NCBI GenBank assembly: GCA_902761365.1 | Contig: CACWJZ010000008.1 | Coordinates: 1-56,459, forward strand | Length of the DNA: 56,459 bases | Reading direction: 5' to 3' | Source of the DNA: an uncultured Eubacteriales bacterium | GTDB taxonomy: Bacteria > Bacillota > Clostridia > Christensenellales > CAG-138 | Shown: positions 15,469-23,215 of the stretch, in pieces | Layout of the letters: each line of letters opens with the position of its first letter | Position numbering within the stretch: the stretch's first letter is position 1 | The notes under the pieces: generated by a model | What the model was told of the DNA's origin: nothing | What the model saw: the letters and a program-made list of their open reading frames with translations, nothing else | Databases searched by the model: none | Program-made: the position numbers and the translations under genes

Positions 15469-18408
15469 ATGAACGAAGCACCGAAACCCACGAACCGCTG
15501 GAAATCAATCGCCATCGTCGCCCTCGTCGTCGCTCTGATCGCCTGCGGCGCGGTGGTGTACCTGCTGAACCGGCCCGTCCCCGAGACGCCGGTGTTGACC
15601 AGCATCGACCGGCCTGCGCTCCAGGCGGAGCCCCAGGCCGAGCCCACGGCGGAGCCCCCCTCCGCGCTCCAGGCGGAGCCCCAGGCTGAGCCCACGGCGG
15701 AGCCCATTTTCGACGTTACCGAGGTGCCCAAGCCCGCCGAAGCGCCCCTGTCCCTGTGGACCGACGGGGCCCTGGCCAGGGAGTCCCTGCAGGCGTACAT
15801 GGACATGATCACCTCCGACGGCGTGGGCTACATCCCGCCGGAGGATCGGATCGCGGTGTTCGATCTGGACGGGACCCTGTTCTGCGAGACGGACCCGGTC
15901 TACTTCGACTACAGCCTCCTCCTCTACCGGGTGACCCAGGACGAAGACTATAAGGACAAGGCCAGCGACTTTGAGCGGGAGACCGCCCGGAAGATCCAGG
16001 AGATGATCCTCACCGGCAAGTCCGCCCAGGGTCTGGAGGTGGACCACGGCAAGTGCGTGGCCTCCGCTTTCGCGGGCATGACCATCCCCGAGTTCGAGGC
16101 CTACTGCAAGAAGTTCCGGGAGCTGCCCGCCCGGGGCTATGAGGGCATGACCATCGGCGAGGGCTTCTACCGGCCCATGCTCCAGGTGGTGGACTACCTG
16201 GTGGCCAACGACTTCAAGGTCTACGTGGTCAGCGGCACGGATCGGCTCATCGTTCGGGGCATCGTGAAGGATTCCCTGCTGAAGGTCCCCATGGAGCAGA
16301 TCATCGGCTCCGACGAGACGCTGGTGGCCCGGCAGCAGGGAGACGCGGACGGCCTCGACTACGTGTTCACCAAGGGGGACGACGTGGTCCTGGGCGGTGA
16401 GTTCATCGTGAAGAACCTGAAGATGAACAAGGTCACCGTGATCCTCCAGGAGATCGGCAAGCAGCCGGTCCTCTCCTTCGGCAACAGCACGGGCGACGCC
16501 AGCATGGCCGAGTTCGTGACCAACAACAACCCCTACCCCAGCATGGCCTTCATGCTCTGCTGCGACGACGAGGTCCGGGAGAACGGCAGCGCCACGAAGG
16601 CCGAGAAGATGGCGAAGCTCTGCGCGGAGTTTGACTGGGTGCCCATCTCCATGAAGGACGACTGGACCACCATCTACGGGGACGGCGTCACGCGCAAGGC
16701 CACCCCCGACAGCGTGATCTTCGACATCCCGGAGAAGGTGCAGGAGAGCGACGTGAAGCTCTCCGACGATGCCTCCGACTTCGTGCTGCTCTCCGAGGCG
16801 GTGCCCGACGCCATTTTGGAGATCCGCTACTACTCCACCTATAACTTCATCGGCGACAGGATCGACGGCTACGAGGAGCCTCTGGCCCTGCTCACCAAGG
16901 AGGCCGCCGCGGCCCTTCGGGAGGTCAGCGACGAGCTGCTGACAAAGGGCTACCGGCTGAAGATCTTCGACGCCTACCGGCCCCAGCGGGCGGTGACCAA
17001 CTTTATGAACTGGGCCCTCGATCCGGACGACGCCCGCATGAAGGAGTACTTCTACCCCGAGCTTGAGAAGGACGTGCTCTTCCCCCAGGGCTATATCGCC
17101 GAGCATTCCGGCCACAGCCGGGGCAGCACCGTGGATCTGACCCTCTTCGACATGCGGACGGAGCGGGAGGTGGACATGGGCGGCACCTTCGACTACTTCG
17201 GCCAGCTGAGCCACCCGGACTACACCGAGATCACCGCCGAGCAGTACGCCATGCGGATGCTCCTTCGGGAGGTCATGCTCAAGCACGGCTTCAAGCCCCT
17301 GGAGGAGGAGTGGTGGCACTTCACCCTGAACGATGAGCCCTTCCCTGACACCTACTTCACCTTCCCCGTCAACAGCGAATCCGTTCCCCCCTTCGACCCA
17401 GCCGCCATGCCCGCCAACACCGCCGCCCCCGTCCAGGACGAGATGGCCCGGCCGACGAGCGCCCCAGCGGACATCGACTACCTGGCCCTGGTGAACAAGG
17501 TCAGCGCCCTGCCCGAGGGCTGGGAGGACGCCCTCAAGACCGTGACCGTCACCAACTCCGTGAACGACGCGGTGACGGTGGAGCAGAAGGCCTATGACGC
17601 CTACCTGAAGCTGAAGGACGATCTTGAAAAGAACGACGGGATCTACCTGGAGCTGGATTCCGCCTTCCGGAGCGTGGCTCAGCAGGAAGACATCATGACC
17701 CGCTTCATCGAGAAGTACGGCGAGGACTACGCCACCAAGACCGTGGCCCAGCCCGGCTACTCCGAGCACCACACGGGCCTTGCCCTGGACCTCTACTTCA
17801 AGCTGAAGAACGAGGACGGCACCTTCACCGATGTCTACCACAACGAGGACATGGAGAAGGCGGAATATACGCCCATCTGGGAGAAGATCCACAGCAAACT
17901 GGCCGACTACGGCTTCATCCTCCGCTACTTGCCCGGCCTCGAGCACATCACCGGCTACCGCCACGAGCTCTGGCACATCCGCTACGTGGACAGCGTGGAG
18001 GTCGCCAAAGCGATCATGGCCGAGCCCGCCATGACCCTGGAGGAGTACCTGAAGGGCCAGCGGGCGCCGGAGGCCGCCATCGACCTTAGCGGCAGCGCCC
18101 TCTACTCCCCCGAGGAGCTCACGGACGCCATGTTGGCCGTCAAGTGCAAGTTCGCCGCCTTTGCGGGCTGCGAGCTCCACAGCATCCGCTACGGCGGGGA
18201 CGAGGCCGCCACGGAGGAGAATCTGGCCTGGCTGAATTCTCATAAGGAGAAGGCCAGCTATACCAAGGTCATGAAGCTGTTGACAAACTTCCATACCGAC
18301 GCGGACATCATGGGCGCCTGGGAGCCCGATCAGGAGTACACCGACTACCAGTGGTGGCTGGGCTTCAACGCCAAGGGTGAGTGGGAGATCGTCGACTGGG
18401 GCTATTGA
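15469..18408 (+). CDS. Extracellular HAD phosphatase - VanX D,D-dipeptidase - VanY D,D-carboxypeptidase fusion protein
   Basis: A 979-residue protein. The N-terminus is basic, then hydrophobic (about 13-33) with a lipobox-like LIAC at 23-26, so it is membrane- or lipid-anchored outside the cell. Next come a Pro/Glu linker with two 16-residue repeats, then a HAD domain (about 130-400; FDLDGTLF, VVSGTDR, SFGNSTGDAS). A VanX/M15D domain follows (about 440-645; DAYRPQ, HSRGSTVDL, EEWWHF, giving the His/Asp/His zinc site and catalytic Glu). A VanY/M15B domain (about 665-850) has LDSAFRS, YSEHHTGLALDL and HELWHIRYV. A C-terminal domain (about 870-979) is unrecognised. All motif residues are intact. 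ATG 15469 follows AAGGAG; the ATG at 15462 is out of frame. Confidence 0.9.
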   Translation: MNEAPKPTNRWKSIAIVALVVALIACGAVVYLLNRPVPETPVLTSIDRPALQAEPQAEPTAEPPSALQAEPQAEPTAEPIFDVTEVPKPAEAPLSLWTDGALARESLQAYMDMITSDGVGYIPPEDRIAVFDLDGTLFCETDPVYFDYSLLLYRVTQDEDYKDKASDFERETARKIQEMILTGKSAQGLEVDHGKCVASAFAGMTIPEFEAYCKKFRELPARGYEGMTIGEGFYRPMLQVVDYLVANDFKVYVVSGTDRLIVRGIVKDSLLKVPMEQIIGSDETLVARQQGDADGLDYVFTKGDDVVLGGEFIVKNLKMNKVTVILQEIGKQPVLSFGNSTGDASMAEFVTNNNPYPSMAFMLCCDDEVRENGSATKAEKMAKLCAEFDWVPISMKDDWTTIYGDGVTRKATPDSVIFDIPEKVQESDVKLSDDASDFVLLSEAVPDAILEIRYYSTYNFIGDRIDGYEEPLALLTKEAAAALREVSDELLTKGYRLKIFDAYRPQRAVTNFMNWALDPDDARMKEYFYPELEKDVLFPQGYIAEHSGHSRGSTVDLTLFDMRTEREVDMGGTFDYFGQLSHPDYTEITAEQYAMRMLLREVMLKHGFKPLEEEWWHFTLNDEPFPDTYFTFPVNSESVPPFDPAAMPANTAAPVQDEMARPTSAPADIDYLALVNKVSALPEGWEDALKTVTVTNSVNDAVTVEQKAYDAYLKLKDDLEKNDGIYLELDSAFRSVAQQEDIMTRFIEKYGEDYATKTVAQPGYSEHHTGLALDLYFKLKNEDGTFTDVYHNEDMEKAEYTPIWEKIHSKLADYGFILRYLPGLEHITGYRHELWHIRYVDSVEVAKAIMAEPAMTLEEYLKGQRAPEAAIDLSGSALYSPEELTDAMLAVKCKFAAFAGCELHSIRYGGDEAATEENLAWLNSHKEKASYTKVMKLLTNFHTDADIMGAWEPDQEYTDYQWWLGFNAKGEWEIVDWGY
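15616..15705 (+). repeat. 48-bp tandem repeat inside the fusion gene linker
   Basis: Two copies with a 48-base period starting at 15616 and 15664, nearly identical, encode ALQAEPQAEPTAEP twice in the extracellular linker. A copy-number-variable spacer is likely. Confidence 0.8.
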
Positions 18409-18422
18409 GCGCCAATGAAACT

Positions 18423-18776
18423 AAAGCGGCTGTCTCAAAACAGCTTTCATGTTTCTGAGCTATGAATAAATACTTGTCATCCTGACCGAGGGAGCGAAAA
18501 CGCAAGGATCATACTCGAATAGAGACATGAGCGACCGAGTGGAAGGACCTCTGAACGGAAAAGCTTGTAGCGGAGATACGCAGTTCGCTACGACCAGTAC
18601 CGTTCTGAGATCCCTCCGCTCGGTCGCTTCTGCATCAATACGGTCAAGTTTTTCTCTGTGCGCTTCCTCGGTCGGGATGACAATGAGGGTATAAAAATGA
18701 CGGCATTTGATCCTAGCAATGAACCAGCCACCATTTTTTCGTATTTGCGGGTGTTTCTTACTGAGACAGCCGCTTT
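18423..18776. mobile_element. MITE-like element with nested inverted repeats
   Basis: This fills the only gene-free stretch above 300 bases (18409-18825). A perfect 15-bp terminal inverted repeat AAAGCGGCTGTCTCA (18423-18437) matches its complement at 18762-18776. Inside it, TGTCATCCTGACCGAG (18475-18490) pairs with 18667-18682 with one mismatch. No transposase is encoded; short frames inside are not protein-like. The right terminal repeat is followed by T residues and may also act as a terminator. I see no convincing target-site duplication. Confidence 0.6.
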
Positions 18777-18825
18777 TTTGCACATTGATCTGGGGCGTCC
18801 CCTGCCGCTTCTGCGTTGGCGGGCC

Positions 18826-21800
18826 TCAGGCCTCCATGCCGGCGGGCCGGTCGCTGACGGCGGGCTCGTCCACGGCGGGCTGGGGCTTCTTGTCCCGGCG
18901 GAGCAGGTCGTAGAGGACGGGGACGATGAAGATGGTCATGAGGGTGGCGTAGGTGAGGCCGCCGATGCACACGATGGCCACGGGCTGGATGATCTCCGCC
19001 CCGGTGCCCAGGCCTAACCCCAGGGGCAGCAGGCCCAATATGGTGGTCAGGGCCGTCATAAGCACGGGCCGGATGCGCATGGTGGCCGCCTTCACGATGG
19101 CCTCCCGCTTGGGAAGGCCATCCTCCCGCAGGCGGTTGGCGCAGTCCACCAGCACGATGCCGTTGTTGACCACCACGCCCACCAGCATGATCATGCCCAC
19201 CATGGACACGATGCTCATGTGGAAGTCGGTGACGAGCAGGCCCAAGAACCCGCCTGCGAAGCTGAGAGGCACGGTCAAAATCACGATAAAGGGGCTCAGC
19301 AGCGACTGGAACTGGGCCACCATGATGAGGTAGATGATGAGCACGCCCAAAAGGAGCATGAAGAACAGGTCCCGCATGGCGTCCATGATGGTCTCGTTCT
19401 CGCCCGCGTACTCCACCTGGCACCCGGCGGGCAGCTGCACCTCCTGGATGGCCCGGCGGGCGTCGGCGGACACCAATGTCACGTTGTAGCCGTCGACCAC
19501 GGTGGCGGTGACGGAGATGTAGCGCCGCTGCTCCAGCCGGTGGATGGAGGACAGGGTCTCGCTTTCGGTGAGGGTGATGATTTCCATGAGAGGCACCTCC
19601 TCGGTGGTGCCGTCCCGCTTGGTGGCATTCAGGGTCATCTTCTCCAGCTTCTGCCGGTCCGTCTCCCCGTTGGCCGAATGGATGGTGGCCGAGAGGGCGG
19701 CGGTGCTGGTGGTGACCTGGGTGGCGCTGACGCTGCTGGTCAGCTCCTGGACGATGGCCATGTATACCTGGGCGGTGGTCAAGTTGTGCTCGATGGCCTT
19801 CTCCTTGTCCACGGTGATGTGCAGAGCCGGAGAGGTCTCCTCCGCCCCGCCGCTGATCTCCTTGAGACCCTCCACCGTCTTGAGCTTCTCCGCCACGGCC
19901 TGGGCCGCGGTCCGAAGGTCCGTGAGGTCGTTGGAATAGATGTTCATGGTGAAGCCGCCGCTTTGGAGCATGTTGCTCATGCTCATGGTGGACACGGTGG
20001 TCACCTCGAAGTCCGCGTACCGCTTGAAGGGCTCCAGGACCCGGCGAATGTCCTTCGTGGCCTCGATGCTGCTGTAGCCGCTGTTCTCGTCCACCAGGGC
20101 GTAGACCGTGATCTGGTCGTCGCCGCCGCCGGAGGAGAGGCCCACCAGGCTCTCCATGCCGCCGTTGATCATGCCGCCGATGTCCGTGAGATGGGGCACA
20201 CTCTCCATGGCGTACATCATCTCGTCCGCCAGGAAGCAGCGGTCGGAGAAGGTGTAGTCCTCCGGCGCATTCACGGTGATGGAGATCTGGGTGCCGCCGC
20301 TTTCGGGGAAGTATTCAAAGCCCTGCTTCAGGGAGTACCAGGCGGACCCGCCCAGGATGGCTAAGGCGAGCAGCAGCGCCAGCGCCCGGTGGCGCAGGTG
20401 GAAGCGGACCGTCCCCTCGAAGGCGCCCATCAGCTTTCGGGCCAGCTTGCTCATGGGCCGGACCTCTCGCCGCAGGAGCCCCTGGGCCATGGCCGGAATC
20501 ACGGTGAGGGCCACGATGAGGCTGGCCATGAGGGAGTAGGTGATGGTCAGGATCATGTCCATGAACACCTGCCTGGTGAGGCCATGGACGAAGAGGATGG
20601 GTACGAAGACGCAGATGGTAGTCAGTGTGGAGGCGGTGATGGCCCCCATGACCTCCTTCGCCCCCTGGATGGCGGCCTCCCGAGGCGCCACCCCCTCGGC
20701 CCGCAGCCGGTAGATGTTCTCGATGACCACGATGGAGTTGTCCACCAGCATGCCGATCCCGATGGCGAGGCCCGCCATGGAGATCACGTTCATGGTGACC
20801 CCGGAGAAGTACATGAGCACCAGGGCAAAGAGCACGGACACGGGGATGGAGATGCCCACGGCGAAGGTGGGCCGGATGTCCCGGAGGAACAGGAACAGGA
20901 TGAGGATGGCCAAGGCGCCGCCCAAAAGGAGGCTCTGGATCACGGCGGACATGGCCATGTGGATGTAGTCCCCCTGGTCCATGAGGGCCACGAACTGCAG
21001 GCCCGGGTACTGCTTCTCCAGCTCCCGGAAGCGGCTGTCGATATTGTCCGCCACGGTGGCGGTGGCGTAGGCACTTTGGCGGGTGAAGGTGAGCAGGACC
21101 CCGTTTTCCCCGTTGATGCGGGCGTAGGTGGTGTCGCCGTTGTCCGCGATGTGCACGTCGGCCACGTCACCCAGGCGAATCACGTCCACGTCGTCCAGGC
21201 CCAGGGACAGGATGGCCACGTTTTCCAAAGCCTCCACGCCCTTGACCTTGTCGCCCACGTTCACGATCCAGCTCACGTCCCCGTCGGACAGATACCCGGC
21301 GGGCATTTCAAAGTTCTGGGCCTGCAGGAGCTGAGCCACCAGCTCCTTGGTGAAGACCCCGTGCAGATCCGCCGCGCTCTTGGCGTCGGACAGCTGGTCC
21401 AGGGCCTCGTGCATGGCGTCGTCCAGGGCCTGCTGGCTGTCGTTCAGCTCCGCCTCCCCGTCCTCGATCTGTTGGCGTCCCTCGTCGATCTGCTTCTGGG
21501 CGTCGGCGAGCCGACCATTCACGCTGCCCTTCTGATGGGACAGCTCCTTGTAGCCGGCCTCCACCTGGGCAAGGCCCGCCTTGGCCTCCGCCAGCTTCCC
21601 GTCCAGCAGGGCGATGGTGTCGTCGATGTGCTCCAACTGCTGGATGAGCCCGGGCAGCTGGGCCCGGGTGACGCCGTACTGGCTAAGCTGCCCGTCGATG
21701 GCCGCCAGCTGCCGGTTCACCTCGTCCAGGGCTGCCTGGACCGGCGCCAAAGCCGCCGCCTGCTCCTCCGGGGATAGATCGCTGTTGCCCGTGATTTGGG

Positions 21801-22749
21801 CGATAGTCGCCTCCAGCTCCGCCTTCTTGCCCTCCAGCTGGCGGATGGCGGACTGCAGCGACCGCAGGGCCGGGAGCTTATTCTGGGCGTCCTCCTTCTG
21901 CTTGAGCAGCTGCTCCCGCTGCTTCTTCATGGTGTCGATGGCCGCCTCCAGCTCTGCCTTGGTGCTGTCCAGCTTCTTCTTGGCCTTGCGAAAGGCGCGG
22001 TTGGCCTCCGCCCGGCCGGTCTCCAGCTCCTCCTCCCCCTTTTCGAGCTCGCTCTTGGCGTCCTCCAGCTCCTGTCGGCCCTCGTCGATCTGCTGCTGCC
22101 CCTCGTCGATCTTGTCGAAGCCCTCCTGGGCCGCCTCATCGATGGAGCCGAAGAGCTTTTCGTTCAGCCGGTCGATCTTTTCCTTGTTGAGCTCGATCTC
22201 GATCCGCTCCGCCACCAGGCCCGTGGCGTTCACCGAAGCCACGCCGTTGGTGCCCTCCAGGGCGGGCAGCAGGGTTTCGCTGGCGAAGCCCGACAGGCCG
22301 ATGGGGTCCATGTCCTTGTAGTGGACCGCCGCCACCACCGTGGGGATCAGATCCGTGGACAGCTCCAGGGCGGTGGGGTTGCCCACGGCCTCGGGCCAGT
22401 CGCTCTTGAGCTTCGTGACCGCCTGCTGGATGTCCAGCATGGCCCTGTCCACGTTCACCGTGTCCTCGAAGGTCAGGTACACCACGGACACGTTCTCCGA
22501 GGAAACGGAGTTGATCTGCTTGAGATCGTCCAGGGCCGCCAGAGACTGCTCCAGGGGCTTCGTGACGGTGGTCTCCACCTCCTCCGGGGCCGCGCCCACA
22601 TAGCTGGTGATCAGGACGATGTAGGGGAAGCTCATCTTGGGCAGCAGATCCGGGGTCATCCTGGTCACGGAGACCGCGCCCAAGACCAGGACCAATATGA
22701 CCGCCACCAACACGGTGAAGGGCTTTTTAACGCTGTACTTGGAGATCAT
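18826..22749 (-). CDS. RND (HAE1/AcrB-like) efflux pump with large coiled-coil insertion
   Basis: A 1307-residue inner-membrane RND permease. It starts MISKYSVKKPFTVLV, with the porter N-terminus SYVGAAPEEVE, then TM blocks with the proton-relay region GIGMLVDNSIVVIENI (a D-N motif) and the second half VGMIMLVGVVVNNGIVLVD. The usual length is 1030-1065 residues. The excess is an insertion of about 250 residues (about 205-455) in the first porter loop, made of Glu/Lys/Gln heptads (IDEGQQQIDEGRQELEDAK) predicted as an antiparallel coiled coil. There is no membrane-fusion-protein gene beside it. In a monoderm the coiled coil may reach the wall. The substrate is unknown; SwrC of B. subtilis is the closest known type. 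Confidence 0.9.
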   Translation of the reverse strand: MISKYSVKKPFTVLVAVILVLVLGAVSVTRMTPDLLPKMSFPYIVLITSYVGAAPEEVETTVTKPLEQSLAALDDLKQINSVSSENVSVVYLTFEDTVNVDRAMLDIQQAVTKLKSDWPEAVGNPTALELSTDLIPTVVAAVHYKDMDPIGLSGFASETLLPALEGTNGVASVNATGLVAERIEIELNKEKIDRLNEKLFGSIDEAAQEGFDKIDEGQQQIDEGRQELEDAKSELEKGEEELETGRAEANRAFRKAKKKLDSTKAELEAAIDTMKKQREQLLKQKEDAQNKLPALRSLQSAIRQLEGKKAELEATIAQITGNSDLSPEEQAAALAPVQAALDEVNRQLAAIDGQLSQYGVTRAQLPGLIQQLEHIDDTIALLDGKLAEAKAGLAQVEAGYKELSHQKGSVNGRLADAQKQIDEGRQQIEDGEAELNDSQQALDDAMHEALDQLSDAKSAADLHGVFTKELVAQLLQAQNFEMPAGYLSDGDVSWIVNVGDKVKGVEALENVAILSLGLDDVDVIRLGDVADVHIADNGDTTYARINGENGVLLTFTRQSAYATATVADNIDSRFRELEKQYPGLQFVALMDQGDYIHMAMSAVIQSLLLGGALAILILFLFLRDIRPTFAVGISIPVSVLFALVLMYFSGVTMNVISMAGLAIGIGMLVDNSIVVIENIYRLRAEGVAPREAAIQGAKEVMGAITASTLTTICVFVPILFVHGLTRQVFMDMILTITYSLMASLIVALTVIPAMAQGLLRREVRPMSKLARKLMGAFEGTVRFHLRHRALALLLALAILGGSAWYSLKQGFEYFPESGGTQISITVNAPEDYTFSDRCFLADEMMYAMESVPHLTDIGGMINGGMESLVGLSSGGGDDQITVYALVDENSGYSSIEATKDIRRVLEPFKRYADFEVTTVSTMSMSNMLQSGGFTMNIYSNDLTDLRTAAQAVAEKLKTVEGLKEISGGAEETSPALHITVDKEKAIEHNLTTAQVYMAIVQELTSSVSATQVTTSTAALSATIHSANGETDRQKLEKMTLNATKRDGTTEEVPLMEIITLTESETLSSIHRLEQRRYISVTATVVDGYNVTLVSADARRAIQEVQLPAGCQVEYAGENETIMDAMRDLFFMLLLGVLIIYLIMVAQFQSLLSPFIVILTVPLSFAGGFLGLLVTDFHMSIVSMVGMIMLVGVVVNNGIVLVDCANRLREDGLPKREAIVKAATMRIRPVLMTALTTILGLLPLGLGLGTGAEIIQPVAIVCIGGLTYATLMTIFIVPVLYDLLRRDKKPQPAVDEPAVSDRPAGMEA

Positions 22750-22823
22750 AGGCCGCTCCCCTGTATATGATGCACTATTCTATCAGAAACCGGGCCGTAC
22801 ATTGTGAAAGGGATGTGAAAAAT

Positions 22824-22856
22824 GCAAGCCGCCAAAGGCTTTTTTTGACGGCTTGC
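22824..22856 (-). terminator. Terminator of the hyp operon
   Basis: A 13-bp stem with one mismatch and a short loop, followed on the minus strand by ATTTTT. It lies 11 bases past the hypA stop and before the RND gene. Confidence 0.75.
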
Positions 22857-22867
22857 GCAGGTGTAGC

Positions 22868-23212
22868 TTATTCGACCTCTATCTCCTTGATGATGCACTC
22901 GTTGCCCCGGAGGAGCCAGGTCTCGCCGCTGTGGCAGTAGGGACATTCCCGGCCGTAGGTGATTGTGGGGTAGGTCTTCTCGCAGGAGGCGCAGAAGGTC
23001 ACGGCGGGGATGGTCTCAAGCTCCAGCTCCGCCGTTTCGAGGACCGGGTGGCGCCGGCGGAAGTAGTTCCAGCAATCGGTGAAGTAGTCCGTCATAATGC
23101 CGGACACCTCCCCCACCTGCAGCGTCACCCGGAGGATCTTTTGGATGTCCTGCTCCCGGGCCGTTTCCTCTAAGGATTTAGCGAGGTGCAGGATGATGCC
23201 CATCTCGTGCAT
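22868..23212 (-). CDS. hypA: HypA-type nickel metallochaperone
   Basis: A 114-residue protein starting MHEMGI; His2 is the nickel ligand in this family. The zinc site is the two Cys pairs CASC and CPYC in the C-terminal half. HypA delivers nickel to [NiFe]-hydrogenase with HypB. It is the last gene of a minus-strand operon: hypB, oxidoreductase, hypA, with a 3-base gap after the oxidoreductase stop. No hydrogenase subunit or hypCDEF gene is in the window. Confidence 0.9.
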   Translation of the reverse strand: MHEMGIILHLAKSLEETAREQDIQKILRVTLQVGEVSGIMTDYFTDCWNYFRRRHPVLETAELELETIPAVTFCASCEKTYPTITYGRECPYCHSGETWLLRGNECIIKEIEVE

Positions 23213-23215
23213 GGT

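Noticed and set aside
15505-18294. 929-codon antisense frame opposite the HAD-VanX-VanY gene
   Set aside because: Same GC-bias artefact; no ribosome site, no motif, and the plus-strand gene has all catalytic motifs.
15469-18408. A vancomycin-resistance (van) operon
   Set aside because: No VanA/B/C ligase, VanH, VanT, VanR or VanS is present; VanX/VanY-type domains alone do not make a resistance operon.
18460-18785. Short frames of 65-107 codons inside the MITE-like element
   Set aside because: They cover the inverted repeats, lack ribosome sites and have no protein-like features.
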